A stretch of 64,000 nucleotides of DNA from Micromonospora lutea. GTDB lineage: Bacteria > Actinomycetota > Actinomycetes > Mycobacteriales > Micromonosporaceae. Shown in pieces: positions 1 through 8,700 of this stretch. Under the pieces are notes generated by a model, which did no database searches, had not been told where the DNA came from, and was given only the letters and a program-made list of their open reading frames with translations. Each line of letters opens with the position of its first letter. The first letter of the stretch is position 1. The DNA is taken from assembly GCF_016863535.1 (NCBI RefSeq), contig NZ_BOPB01000009.1, forward strand, positions 62,001 through 126,000, written 5' to 3'. The position numbers and the translations under genes were made by a program.

Positions 1-18
1 CGGCTCCAGAGTGATCAT
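1..18 (-). CDS. Start of a probable ECF-transporter transmembrane (EcfT/YkoC-type) gene, cut by window edge
   Basis: Only the first six codons are visible (M I T L E P). The ATG shares an ATGA overlap with the stop codon of the upstream double ATPase gene, which is the usual sign of translational coupling. In ykoE-ykoD-ykoC operons the gene after the ATPase encodes the energy-coupling membrane subunit, so that identity is inferred purely from position. Confidence 0.45.
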
Positions 19-1454
19 CGCTGCTCCGGGCCGGCTTCGGGCGGGGCGAGGGTCAGCGTGCGGTCGGCCAGCGCGGCCACGAACTCGGCGTCGTGGGTGA
101 CCGTGACCAGGCCGTGGCCGGCGTCGCGCAGGTCGCCGAGGAGGTCCACCAGTTCCCGCCAGGTGCGCCGGTCCTGGCCGAAGGTGGGTTCGTCGCAGAT
201 CAGCAGGCGGGGCGCGGTGGCCAGGGCAGTCGCCACGCTCAGCCGCCGTGCCTCGCCGCCGGAGAGGGTGTACGGGTTGGCGGCGGCGAGCCGGTCCAGC
301 CGCAATCGGCTCAACAGGTCCGTCACGCGGTCGTGGACCGCCGACTCGGACGCCCCGGTCCGCCTCGGGCCCAGGGCCAGTTCGTCGAAGACGGTGCCGG
401 TGACGAACTGGTGCTCGGGATTCTGGAACACCGAGCCGATCCGGCGGGTCAACGCCGGTGCCCGCCACCGGTGCGGTGCGCTACGCGAGTCGGCCCCGGC
501 CAGTTCCGCGCTCGCCGCCAGCCGCCCGGTGGCCGGCTTGAGCAGCCCACCGAGCAGCAGTGCCAGGGTGGACTTCCCGGCACCGTTCGGTCCGAGCACG
601 GCGAGCGCCTCTCCGGCGCGTACGGTCAGGTCGGTGGGGGCCAGCCGGGGCGGCTGGCCGAGGCGTTCGGCGGTGAGCAGCACCTCGCCGGGCGGGCCGG
701 CGGCGCGGCGTGACGGAATTTCCCGGCCGGGCACCCAGACCCCCTCGGCGGCGAGGGCGTCGCCGTGGGCGGCGAAGACCGCGTCCGGCGGGCCGTCGGC
801 GCGGACGCCACCGCCGGGTTCGAGGACCACCACCCGGTCGACCAGGGGCAGCGCCTCGGCGACCCGGTGCTCGACCAGGATCAACGTGGTGTCGGCGTCG
901 ACCGCTCGGGCCAGCGCCGCGCGGATCAGGGCGGCGCCCGCCGGATCGAGGTTGGCGGTGGGTTCGTCCAGCAGCAGCAGGTCGGGACGCAGCGCCAGCA
1001 CGCCGGCCAGGGCGAGGCGCTGCTGCTCGCCGCCGGAGAGTGCCGCCGTGGGCCGGTCCCGGTGGTACGGGAAGCCGACGCGGTGCAGCGCCTCGTCCAC
1101 CCGGTGCCAGATCTGTTCGGCCGGCACGCCCCGGTTCTCCAGGCCGAACGCCACGTCGTCGCCGCTGCGGGCCATGACGAGCTGGGACTGCGGATCCTGG
1201 AAGACGATGCCGACCCGGTCCCGCGCCTCGGCGGCCGGTCGGCCGTCGATCTCGATCGTGCCCTCGGGTTCCCCGGAGTCCTCGGGCAGCAGCCCGGCCA
1301 GCGCGGCCAGCAGCGTGCTCTTGCCGGCGCCGGAGGGCCCGAGCAGCAGCACCCGCTCGCCGTGGTCCACCCGCAGGTCGACCCCGCGTACCGCCCACGC
1401 CCGCCGTCCCGCGTGCCGCCAGCCGAATCCCCGCAGCCGCACCCCGCCGCCCAT
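15..1454 (-). CDS. ykoD: ECF transporter double ATPase (YkoD-like), thiamine precursor uptake
   Basis: A 479-residue protein with two fused ABC ATPase domains. The N-terminal half has Walker A GPSGAGKST, signature LSGGEQQR and Walker B LLLLDEPTANLDP. The C-terminal half has GPNGAGKST, LSGGEARR and LLICDEPTFGQD. Fused ATPases of this kind energise ECF vitamin transporters. Lying downstream of a YkoE-type S component that is under a TPP riboswitch, it most likely powers hydroxymethylpyrimidine or thiamine import at the inner membrane. The ATG is preceded by a good GGAGGGTGGG ribosome-binding site. A 75-bp gap containing a strong stem-loop separates it from ykoE. The next gene starts on its stop codon. 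Confidence 0.85.
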   Translation of the reverse strand: MGGGVRLRGFGWRHAGRRAWAVRGVDLRVDHGERVLLLGPSGAGKSTLLAALAGLLPEDSGEPEGTIEIDGRPAAEARDRVGIVFQDPQSQLVMARSGDDVAFGLENRGVPAEQIWHRVDEALHRVGFPYHRDRPTAALSGGEQQRLALAGVLALRPDLLLLDEPTANLDPAGAALIRAALARAVDADTTLILVEHRVAEALPLVDRVVVLEPGGGVRADGPPDAVFAAHGDALAAEGVWVPGREIPSRRAAGPPGEVLLTAERLGQPPRLAPTDLTVRAGEALAVLGPNGAGKSTLALLLGGLLKPATGRLAASAELAGADSRSAPHRWRAPALTRRIGSVFQNPEHQFVTGTVFDELALGPRRTGASESAVHDRVTDLLSRLRLDRLAAANPYTLSGGEARRLSVATALATAPRLLICDEPTFGQDRRTWRELVDLLGDLRDAGHGLVTVTHDAEFVAALADRTLTLAPPEAGPEQR

Positions 1455-1486
1455 CCCACCCTCCTCTCCGCGCTCACTGGCCCGTG

Positions 1487-1525
1487 ACCCGCAGGTCGGC
1501 GGTCGGTGACCACCGACCTGCGGGT
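1487..1525 (-). terminator. Perfect 13-bp stem-loop between ykoE and ykoD
   Basis: ACCCGCAGGTCGG at 1487-1499 is the exact reverse complement of 1513-1525, with a 13-base loop. It begins only a few bases past the ykoE stop codon on the transcribed strand. There is no T-tract, so it could be a partial terminator or mRNA-stabilising hairpin that makes the S component more abundant than the ATPase. Confidence 0.6.
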
Positions 1526-1529
1526 GGGG

Positions 1530-2120
1530 TCAGACGAGCGTGCGTTCGCGACCGGCGGGGAAGCGGTCGAGGACGCCGGTGCGGGCCAGGGCGCGGGTCA
1601 GGGCATACGCGCCGGCACCGGCGACCACCGTGGCGCTGACGATGGTGAGCAGGGCGTAGGGGAGCCGGTAGGTGGCGATGTCGCGTCCGGCGTTCCAGTA
1701 GACGAAGTCGAAGACGGCTGCGCTCAGACCGGTCAGCGCACCGGCCAGCAGGGCGGCCGGCAGCCGGTACGAGCGGTACCGGAGGGCGGCGAAGGCCAGT
1801 TCGGCGCCGACGCCCTGCATCAGACCCTGAAGCAGGACGATGCCGCCCCACTGGCTGCCGAGCAGGGCCGAGATGATCGCCGCCAGCAGTTCGCAGTACA
1901 GCGAGGCACCGGGCTTACGGATGACCAGGCCGCCGAGGACGGCCGGCACCAGCCAGACGCCGTAGATCAGGGTCTGTGCCGGCGGGAAGAAGCTGAAGGC
2001 GCTGTCGGTGGCGCTCCACACCAGGCCCCAGGCCCAGAAGATGACGCCGAAGGCTACGGCGATGACCGAGGCCACCACGATGTCGATGGTGCGCCAACGA
2101 TTGCTGTCGGTGGTCTTCAT
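1530..2120 (-). CDS. ykoE: ECF transporter substrate-binding S component, YkoE family
   Basis: A 196-residue, highly hydrophobic protein with about five to six predicted membrane helices, starting M-K-T-T-D-S-N. The start is set by a GGGAG ribosome-binding site; the longer open frame upstream would read through the riboswitch. The YkoE family is the S component of a hydroxymethylpyrimidine/thiamine ECF transporter, and the TPP riboswitch in its leader supports this directly. It is followed by the double ATPase and the start of a probable transmembrane subunit, matching the B. subtilis ykoEDC order as I know it. Confidence 0.85.
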   Translation of the reverse strand: MKTTDSNRWRTIDIVVASVIAVAFGVIFWAWGLVWSATDSAFSFFPPAQTLIYGVWLVPAVLGGLVIRKPGASLYCELLAAIISALLGSQWGGIVLLQGLMQGVGAELAFAALRYRSYRLPAALLAGALTGLSAAVFDFVYWNAGRDIATYRLPYALLTIVSATVVAGAGAYALTRALARTGVLDRFPAGRERTLV

Positions 2121-2206
2121 GATGATCGCTCCCAGTCCAGATGCGAACCAGGCAAGACGCACGCCCCGGCCGGCGACGCCGATCGGTGGCGGGCTGGAGG
2201 TGGACC

Positions 2207-2292
2207 GAACTCCCTGCGCTGGCATTACCCAGATCAGGTACGGAGGGTCTGCGGGCGGACCCGCACTCTCAGCGCTGTGCGCTCCCCTGTCG
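2207..2292 (-). promoter_or_regulatory. TPP riboswitch (THI box) in the ykoE leader
   Basis: Read on the minus strand the leader contains GGGGAGC, then CTGAGAGTGCGG, a CCGCAGACCCTCCG helix partner, and ACCTGATCTGGGTAATGCCA closing with GCGCAGGGAG. CTGAGA and the CTGATCTGGGTAATGCC block are the invariant TPP-binding elements. The wider gene-free stretch 2121-2462 holds this riboswitch, its presumed promoter and the promoter of the divergent permease gene; I see nothing else recognisable in it. Confidence 0.95.
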
Positions 2293-2462
2293 GAGGTGTT
2301 GTCTGTCCTGCCGACGCTAACACCCCCGAAGATCCACTGGCAACGTGATCTCCGCAGGTCACGGCCGGATGCTCGCCTCCCACGATCGGTGAGATCCATC
2401 GACGTCGTACCGGTCGGACGGTAACCTCAGTCCGCCGATCCGACACGGCCGAAGGACGACGG

Positions 2463-3539
2463 GTGAGCACAGACACTGACCGGGCCGCGCCGGCTGACGA
2501 ACCCGAGGGCCGGTCCGCTGGCGGCGGCGTCGACACCCGGGAACGCGCGTCGGAGCCTGCCGTTGGTGAACCGCCCCGGCGCTGGCTCGGCGACCGGATC
2601 GGCTCGGTGGAGGTCCTGGCGGCCCTGCTGATCATCCTGATCATCTTCCGGGATCCGATCGCCGCCGCCCTGGACGATCCCCGCCTGCAGACCTGGACCA
2701 CCGTTTTTGTCTCGATCATGGTGCAGGCGGTGCCGTTCCTGGTCTTCGGAGTGCTGCTCTCCGCCGTGATCGCGGTCTTCGTACCCCGGTCGTTCTGGGC
2801 GAGGGCGTTGCCCCGGCACCCGGCGTTGGCGGTGCCGGCGGCCAGCGCCGCCGGGGTGGTGCTGCCCGGCTGCGAGTGCGGCTCGGTACCGATCGCCGGG
2901 TCGCTGATCCGGCGGGGCGTCACTCCCGCCGCCGCACTGGCGTTCCTGCTCGCCGCCCCGGCGGTCAACCCGATCGTGCTCACCGCCACCGCGGTCGCCT
3001 TTCCCGACAACCCGGAGATGGTGCTCGCCCGGGGCGTCGCGAGCCTCGCCGTCGCCATGATCATGGGTTGGCTCTGGCTGCGGCTCGGGCGTACCGAATG
3101 GATCAGGATGCCGCGCCGGCCGGAGCTGGACGACGCGTCCCGAGGCCGGGCCTTCTGGGCCGCGGTCCGCCACGACGTGACCCACGCCGGTGGTTTCCTG
3201 GTGCTCGGCGCGATGGCCGCCGCCAGCATCAACGTGCTGGTGCCGGAGCGGTGGTTGCAGACCCTCGCCGACAACGCGTGGCTGTCGATCCTGGCGTTGG
3301 CGCTACTCGCCGTACTGCTGTCGCTCTGCTCGGAGGCCGACGCCTTCGTCGCGGCCTCGCTGTCCCAGTTCTCCCTCACGTCCCGACTGGTCTTCCTGGT
3401 GGTGGGGCCGATGGTCGATCTCAAGCTCATCTCGATGCAGGCCGGTGTGTTCGGCCGCCGGTTCGCCTTCCGGTTCGCGCCGACCACCTTCGCGGTGGCC
3501 CTGCTGATCGCCGTCGGCGCCGGGGCGGTGCTGCTGTGA
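2463..3539 (+). CDS. YraQ/DUF318-family permease
   Basis: A 358-residue membrane protein with an acidic, Pro-rich N-terminus of about 45 residues followed by about eight hydrophobic segments. The segment around residues 130-150 carries GVVLPGCECGSVPIAGSL, with two cysteines in a C-E-C arrangement typical of this family. A second conserved stretch reads SLCSEADAFVAASL. Family members (B. subtilis YcgR) are predicted metal-ion transporters; the substrate is not proven. The GTG start overlaps the operon head, and a GTGA overlap couples it to the next gene, which encodes its usual partner. Confidence 0.8.
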   Translation: MSTDTDRAAPADEPEGRSAGGGVDTRERASEPAVGEPPRRWLGDRIGSVEVLAALLIILIIFRDPIAAALDDPRLQTWTTVFVSIMVQAVPFLVFGVLLSAVIAVFVPRSFWARALPRHPALAVPAASAAGVVLPGCECGSVPIAGSLIRRGVTPAAALAFLLAAPAVNPIVLTATAVAFPDNPEMVLARGVASLAVAMIMGWLWLRLGRTEWIRMPRRPELDDASRGRAFWAAVRHDVTHAGGFLVLGAMAAASINVLVPERWLQTLADNAWLSILALALLAVLLSLCSEADAFVAASLSQFSLTSRLVFLVVGPMVDLKLISMQAGVFGRRFAFRFAPTTFAVALLIAVGAGAVLL

Positions 3540-4279
3540 ACCGGCAGGCGCAGGCGGTGGTCCTGTTGCTGCTCGGTGGTGCGGTGATCCGGGCCAGCGT
3601 CACCGACCTCTACCTGCGGTACGTCAAGGAGGGACTACGTCCCTTCCTGATCGCCGCAGGCCTGCTGCTGGTCGCCGCTGCGATCATGACGCTCTGGTAC
3701 GAGCTACGCCCGGCGGCTCCCCGCGCGCTGGCCCCGGTCGGCGGCCCTGGCACCGGCCACGACGACCACGGGCAGGCCCACCACGAGCCTCGGGTCGGGT
3801 GGCTGCTCATCCTGCCGGTGCTCGGCCTGCTGCTGGTCGCCCCGCCGGCCCTCGGCTCGTACGCGGCGGGCCAGGCCGGCACCGCGCTGGGCAGCCAGCA
3901 GCAGTCGGACTACCCGCCGCTGCCCGAGGGTGACCCGGTGCAGGTGAGCGTCCTGGACTACGCCTCCCGGGCGCTGTTCGACCGGGGTGCGTCGATCGGC
4001 GATCGGCGGGTGCAGCTCACCGGTTTCATCGCCACCGGCGCAGACCGCGAGCCGATCCTGGCCCGGATGGTGCTGTCCTGCTGCGCCGCCGACGGCCGCC
4101 CGGTCAAGCTCGGATTGACCGGTGACGTGCCGGCCGGGCTGCCCGACGACACCTGGGTGGAGGTGACCGGCCGCTACAGCGACCGGCTCGGCCGGGACCC
4201 GGTCAACGACGCCGAGATCCCCTACCTGGAGGTCGAGTCCTGGCGGCAGGTGCCGGCCCCCAAACGCCCGTACGACTAG
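3536..4279 (+). CDS. TIGR03943/YcgQ-family membrane protein, partner of the YraQ-type permease
   Basis: A 247-residue protein with two N-terminal membrane helices, a His-rich cytoplasmic loop (HDDHGQAHHE), a third helix and a C-terminal extracytoplasmic domain containing SCCAADG and ending in a conserved EIPYLEV stretch. This matches the TIGR03943 (YcgQ) family. It starts at GTG 3536, overlapping the permease stop codon by four bases. In Bacillus the homologous ycgRQ pair belongs to the Zur regulon; a metal role here is an inference supported by the zinc operon 5 kb away. Confidence 0.8.
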   Translation: MNRQAQAVVLLLLGGAVIRASVTDLYLRYVKEGLRPFLIAAGLLLVAAAIMTLWYELRPAAPRALAPVGGPGTGHDDHGQAHHEPRVGWLLILPVLGLLLVAPPALGSYAAGQAGTALGSQQQSDYPPLPEGDPVQVSVLDYASRALFDRGASIGDRRVQLTGFIATGADREPILARMVLSCCAADGRPVKLGLTGDVPAGLPDDTWVEVTGRYSDRLGRDPVNDAEIPYLEVESWRQVPAPKRPYD

Positions 4280-4288
4280 GCTGCCGGG

Positions 4289-5119
4289 ATGCGTATCGAT
4301 GCCCGGGGGCTGCGGTTCGACGTCGCCAGCGGCGGCCCGGAGCAGGGTGAACCGGTGCTGCTGCTGCACGGCTTCCCACAGCACTCGGGTGAGTGGGACA
4401 ACGTTCTGCCGACTCTGCACGTCGCGGGGCTGCGCAGCTACGCGCTGAACCAGCGGGGCTACTCTCCACAGGCCCGGCCCACCGAGGTCGAGGCGTACCG
4501 GCTGGGTGAACTGGTCGCCGACGCGGCGGCGGTGCTGGACGCCCTCGGGGTGCCCGCCGCGCACGTGGTCGGGCACGACTGGGGCGCGGTGGTCGGGTGG
4601 GCGCTGGCCGCCACCCACCCGGACCGGGTACGCACCCTGACCGCGGTCTCCGTGCCGCACCCCGCCGCGATGGCCCACGCGCTGGCGCACGACCCGCAGC
4701 AGAAGGCGCGCTCGGCGTACATGCTGCTGTTCCGGCAGCCTGGGGTGGCGGAGAAAACTCTGCTGGCGTTGAATGCTGCCGGGTTGCGCCGCCTGCTGCG
4801 CGGAGTCGGCGACGCTGCCCGGGTGTCCGCGTACGCCGATCCGATGCGTGAGCCGGGCGCGCTGACCGCCGCGTTGAACTGGTACCGCGCGATGTCGAAG
4901 GCGGACCTGGCGGCGATCGGTCCGGTGACGGTGCCGACCACGTTCGTCTGGAGCGACGGTGACGTCGCCATCGGCCGGGTCGCCGCGCAGGCGTGTGCCG
5001 CACACGTGACCGGGGACTTCCGATTCGTCGAGCTGCCCGGGGTCACCCACTGGATTCCGGACCAGACACCGACGCCGCTGGCCGAGGCGATCCTGACCCG
5101 GGTCCGCCCGTCGACCTGA
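4289..5119 (+). CDS. Alpha/beta-fold hydrolase, epoxide-hydrolase-like
   Basis: A 276-residue alpha/beta hydrolase. The oxyanion HGFPQHSGEW motif is near residue 28, and the nucleophile elbow GHDWGAVVGW places the nucleophilic Asp at about residue 98, an aspartate as in epoxide hydrolases and haloalkane dehalogenases. The catalytic His lies in GVTHWIPDQ near the C-terminus. It starts nine bases after the preceding stop. The substrate cannot be told from sequence. Confidence 0.8.
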   Translation: MRIDARGLRFDVASGGPEQGEPVLLLHGFPQHSGEWDNVLPTLHVAGLRSYALNQRGYSPQARPTEVEAYRLGELVADAAAVLDALGVPAAHVVGHDWGAVVGWALAATHPDRVRTLTAVSVPHPAAMAHALAHDPQQKARSAYMLLFRQPGVAEKTLLALNAAGLRRLLRGVGDAARVSAYADPMREPGALTAALNWYRAMSKADLAAIGPVTVPTTFVWSDGDVAIGRVAAQACAAHVTGDFRFVELPGVTHWIPDQTPTPLAEAILTRVRPST

Positions 5120-5176
5120 CCGGCTGTCGGACGTCGACTCCGAGCGGGTTTCGGGCCGTACCCGGTGGGGCATCAG

Positions 5177-5196
5177 CGTTGCCGCCGGTGGCAACG
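5177..5196 (+). terminator. Short hairpin after the hydrolase gene
   Basis: CGTTGCC (5177-5183) pairs with GGCAACG (5190-5196) around a six-base loop in the gap between the hydrolase and the next gene. No T-tract follows, so terminator function is plausible only. Confidence 0.35.
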
Positions 5197-5222
5197 GCCG
5201 GCGGAACCCCCGGAGGTCTGCG

Positions 5223-5723
5223 GTGTCCAAGGAAACCGAGAAGCAACGGTGGCAGCGCAACTTCGCCGACCTGCTACAGGAACTGCGCGTCGCGCAGACC
5301 GGCGTGCAGATCCTCTTCGCCTTCCTGTTGACCCTGCCGTTCAGCGCCGGCTTCGACGACACCACCCCGTTCCAGCGGGACGTCTACGTCGTCGCGCTGC
5401 TGGCCGCAGCCGGCGCCACCGCGATGATCATCTCTCCGGTGGCCTTCCACCGCGCGCTGTTCCGACAGGGACGTAAGCCGGAGCTGGTGCGCTTCGCCCA
5501 CCGGATGGCCAGCGGCGGCCTCGCCTTCATGCTGATCGCGATGGTGAGTTCGGTGCTGCTGATCACCGACTTCGTGCTGCCCCGACTGATCGCCTTCCTG
5601 CTCAGCGCCGTCACCGGCCTGTGGTTCCTGACCTTCTGGATGTTCCTGCCGTTCGCCCGGCGCAACTGGGGTGAGGACGACATCGACGACGACGAGGATC
5701 CGAGCGCGCTGACTGAGAGCTGA
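5223..5723 (+). CDS. DUF6328-like small membrane protein
   Basis: A 166-residue protein with a charged N-terminus, four predicted membrane helices (about residues 25-42, 53-75, 95-115 and 120-140) and an acidic tail. The pattern of a LLQELRVAQTGVQILFAFLL opening helix is typical of a widespread actinobacterial family of unknown function. GTG start with GGAGG upstream. Confidence 0.75.
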   Translation: MSKETEKQRWQRNFADLLQELRVAQTGVQILFAFLLTLPFSAGFDDTTPFQRDVYVVALLAAAGATAMIISPVAFHRALFRQGRKPELVRFAHRMASGGLAFMLIAMVSSVLLITDFVLPRLIAFLLSAVTGLWFLTFWMFLPFARRNWGEDDIDDDEDPSALTES

Positions 5724-5831
5724 GCCGAGCCCGGCTGCGGATATCCGTGGCTACCTTTGGGTAACGAACACGGGTAGCCTGCTGAACAGGCGGAACAGTC
5801 CGACTGTCCGGATCGAGCCCGGGGGTTTGCC

Positions 5832-7853
5832 GTGGCCATCGCCGAGAACCACAATCCGTCAGCCACCGACAGCCGTACCGCCGACACCTCCTCGGAGCCG
5901 GCGGGTCAACCGTCCGAGCCGGACGCCACCGGCCAGGTGTCCGAGAAGCAGGCGCGTCAGGTCGCCGAGGCGGCCCGGCAGACCACCTGGGACCGGCCCA
6001 GCTTCGGCAAGGAACTCTTCCTGGGCCGGCTGCGGCTCGACCTGATCGATCCGTGGCCGCGCCCGGATCCGGAGGAACACGCTCGCGCCGAGGAGTTCCT
6101 CGGCCGACTCCGCGACTACGTCTCCTCCGAGGTGGACGGTGCGGCGATCGAACGCGACGCGCGCATCCCCGACGAGGTGTTCCAGGGGTTGGCCCGGCTG
6201 GGCGCCTTCGGAATGAAGATCGGCCGGGAGTACGGCGGGCTGGGCCTGAGCAACCTGCACTACTGCCGGGCGTTGATGCTTGTCGGTTCGGTCAGCCCGG
6301 CGATCGGTGCGCTGTTGTCGGCACACCAGTCGATCGGCGTGCCACAGCCGTTGAAGATGTTCGGCAGTGAGGAACAGAAGCGTCGCTTCCTGCCCCGGCT
6401 GGCGGCTGGCGAGGTGTCGGCGTTCCTGCTCACCGAGCCGGACGTCGGCTCCGACCCGGCTCGCCTGGCCACCACCGCCGAGCCGACACCCGACGGCACC
6501 GGCTACCGGATCAACGGCGTCAAGCTGTGGGCCACCAACGGCACCGTGGCGAGCCAGCTCGTGGTGATGGCCCGGGTGCCGAAGGGTGAGGGGCGTCGTG
6601 GCGGCATCACCGCCTTCGTGGTCGACGGCGACGCCGAGGGCATCACGGTGGAGCGGCGTAACGCCTTCGTCGGCCTGCGTGGCCTGGAGAACAGCCTCAC
6701 CCGCTTCCACGACGTCTTCGTTCCCAGGGAGAACGTCATCGGTGGCGAGGGCAAGGGGCTGCGGATCGCCCTGAGCACGCTGACCACGGGCCGGTTGTCG
6801 CTGCCGGCGATGTGCGTCGGCGCGGGCAAGTGGGCGTTGAACGTGGCCCGGGAGTGGTCGGCGGAGCGGGTCCAGTGGGGCCGGCGGGTGGGTGAGCACG
6901 AGGCGGTCGCCCAGAAGCTCTCCTTCATCGCCGCGACCACGTACGGCATGGAGACCATGCTCGACCTGTGTTGCCTGCTCGCCGACGACGACCGCAACGA
7001 CATCCGGATCGAGGCGGCGCTGGTGAAGCTCTACGCCAGCGAGATGGCGTGGCGTGTCGCCGACGAGCTGGTCCAGATCCGCGGCGGCCGGGGGTACGAG
7101 ACGGCCGACTCGCTCGCCACCCGGGGTGAACGCCCGGCCGCGGTCGAGCAGATGCTGCGTGACCTGCGGATCAACCGGATCTTCGAGGGCTCTACGGAGA
7201 TCATGCATCTGCTCATCGCCCGCGAGGCGGTGGACGCGCACCTGTCGGTGGCGGGCGACATCATCGACCCGGACGCCGGGCTCGCCCGCAAGGCGAAGGC
7301 CGGCGCGCGGGCGGGCGCGTTCTACGCGCGGTGGCTGCCGACCCTCGCGGTCGGCAAGGGACAGCAGCCCACCGGGTACGGCGAGTTCGGTCCGCTCGCC
7401 GGGCACCTGCGTCAGGTCGAACGCGCCAGCCGGAAGCTGGCCCGGTCCACCTTCTACGCGATGTCCCGCTGGCAGGGTCGGATGGAACGCAAGCAGGCCT
7501 TCCTCGGCCGGGTGGTGGACATCGGCGCGGAGCTGTTCGCAATGAGCGCGGTCTGCGTACGCGCGCACGCCGAGCGCGACATCCACCCGGAGAACGTCGA
7601 GCTGGCCGACCTGTTCTGCCGGCAGGCCCGGGTCCGGGTCGACGCGTTGTTCACCGCCCTGTGGGAGAACACCGACTCGATCGACGTGACGGCCGCCAAA
7701 CGGATCCTCGCCGGCCGCTACGCCGCCCTGGAGGACGGCGTCATCACCCCGCCCACCGATCTGCCGTGGGTGGCCCCCTGGACCCCTGGCCCCTCCACCG
7801 TCACCTCCGACGCCCGCCGTCGCCTTCCCCCACCCCCTACCCCACCCCGTTGA
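5832..7853 (+). CDS. Acyl-CoA dehydrogenase, long FadE type
   Basis: A 673-residue flavoenzyme that would oxidise acyl-CoA to the 2,3-enoyl-CoA. The first 60 residues are a Ser/Thr/Glu-rich extension. The dehydrogenase core follows, with the FAD-binding FLLTEPDVGSDP and KLWATNGT segments. The catalytic-base motif IFEGSTEIM lies in LRINRIFEGSTEIMHLL, the Glu corresponding to the base of medium-chain dehydrogenases. A C-terminal extension of about 200 residues is usual in long FadE-type members. GTG start. The last codon and stop lie inside an intergenic palindromic repeat (7849-7909), and the C-terminus is low-complexity (RLPPPPTPPR), so the end of the protein may have been altered by the repeat. 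Confidence 0.88.
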   Translation: MAIAENHNPSATDSRTADTSSEPAGQPSEPDATGQVSEKQARQVAEAARQTTWDRPSFGKELFLGRLRLDLIDPWPRPDPEEHARAEEFLGRLRDYVSSEVDGAAIERDARIPDEVFQGLARLGAFGMKIGREYGGLGLSNLHYCRALMLVGSVSPAIGALLSAHQSIGVPQPLKMFGSEEQKRRFLPRLAAGEVSAFLLTEPDVGSDPARLATTAEPTPDGTGYRINGVKLWATNGTVASQLVVMARVPKGEGRRGGITAFVVDGDAEGITVERRNAFVGLRGLENSLTRFHDVFVPRENVIGGEGKGLRIALSTLTTGRLSLPAMCVGAGKWALNVAREWSAERVQWGRRVGEHEAVAQKLSFIAATTYGMETMLDLCCLLADDDRNDIRIEAALVKLYASEMAWRVADELVQIRGGRGYETADSLATRGERPAAVEQMLRDLRINRIFEGSTEIMHLLIAREAVDAHLSVAGDIIDPDAGLARKAKAGARAGAFYARWLPTLAVGKGQQPTGYGEFGPLAGHLRQVERASRKLARSTFYAMSRWQGRMERKQAFLGRVVDIGAELFAMSAVCVRAHAERDIHPENVELADLFCRQARVRVDALFTALWENTDSIDVTAAKRILAGRYAALEDGVITPPTDLPWVAPWTPGPSTVTSDARRRLPPPPTPPR

Positions 7854-7909
7854 TCATGAGGTTGTTGCGCTCGACACCGGCGGGGCGCGACAACAACCTC
7901 ATGATCAAC
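7849..7909. repeat. Palindromic intergenic repeat with 19-bp perfect arms
   Basis: GTTGATCATGAGGTTGTTG (7849-7867) is exactly repeated in inverse orientation at 7891-7909, around a 23-base loop. It lies between convergent genes, where it could act as a bidirectional terminator. The TGA stop of the acyl-CoA dehydrogenase falls within the left arm. I recall similar GATCATGAGGTT palindromes between genes of Micromonospora relatives, which would make it a dispersed family, but only one copy is in this window. Confidence 0.85.
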
Positions 7910-7940
7910 ACGGTCGGGTGGGAGGGGGGAGGGGGGTGGG

Positions 7941-8552
7941 TCAGGGGGTTTGGGGGGTGCGGAGGCCGAGGCGGCGGAGTTCGAGGGCGGCGAGGGCGTC
8001 GACGGTGGCCTCGTCGCCCTGACGCCACGCCTCGGCGACGTCGGGAGCGATCCGGGTGAGTTCACGGAGCGGCTGGCTGGCCAGGGCACGCAGGGCCAGC
8101 AGGTCCCGGCCGGCGGGCGCGGTGGCCAGCGTCGCCGCCGATCCCGCCCGGCGCATCCAGCGAATCCGCAACGGGAGCCAGCCGAACACCACCAGCGAGA
8201 GCGGCACGATCAGTAGCCCGACAGCCAGTGCGAGTGCCAACTGATCGACCAGTTCCTGCTGGTCGCGGCCGGCCTCGGCCAACGAACGGGCAGCATCGGC
8301 CGCCCGCCCGAACGGGGCGGTCAGCTCGTCGCCGACCAGTGGCACCCGGCCGACCTTGCCGCCGGCCTCGGCCAGGTTGTCGGCCAGCCCACCACCCGCC
8401 CCCTCCAGCTTCTGCCCGGGTACGGCCAGCTTCTGCACCAGGTCGTGCACCCACAGCGCGCCCCGGATCGTCGCGTACACCCAGGCGATGACGAGCAGGT
8501 CGGTGAGCAGCTGTCGCAGCGCGGTCGGGAAACGATCAGCGTAGATCTTCAC
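7941..8552 (-). CDS. Membrane-anchored protein of unknown function
   Basis: A 203-residue protein with a hydrophobic segment near residues 12-32, an amphipathic Gly/Ala-rich middle region and a second membrane helix near residues 108-130 (LALALAVGLLIVPLSLVVFGW). The C-terminal 75 residues are cytoplasmic and Arg/Ala/Leu-rich, ending LRRLGLRTP. A GTG start at 8552 gives V-K-I-Y-A-D. No catalytic motif is seen and I do not recognise the family. It converges on the acyl-CoA dehydrogenase across the palindromic repeat. Confidence 0.7.
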   Translation of the reverse strand: MKIYADRFPTALRQLLTDLLVIAWVYATIRGALWVHDLVQKLAVPGQKLEGAGGGLADNLAEAGGKVGRVPLVGDELTAPFGRAADAARSLAEAGRDQQELVDQLALALAVGLLIVPLSLVVFGWLPLRIRWMRRAGSAATLATAPAGRDLLALRALASQPLRELTRIAPDVAEAWRQGDEATVDALAALELRRLGLRTPQTP

Positions 8553-8700
8553 GCCGGACAGCCTGCCACGGGCACTGCCGCCCGGCACTCCGACGGCCGC
8601 CCCGCAGAACTCGCCGATCGTGCACTCGCCGTCACCGATGCGCTGGCTCTGGCGGCACCTGTCTCGACGGTAGAGGCAGGTCAATAGCGGTGAAGCGGGG

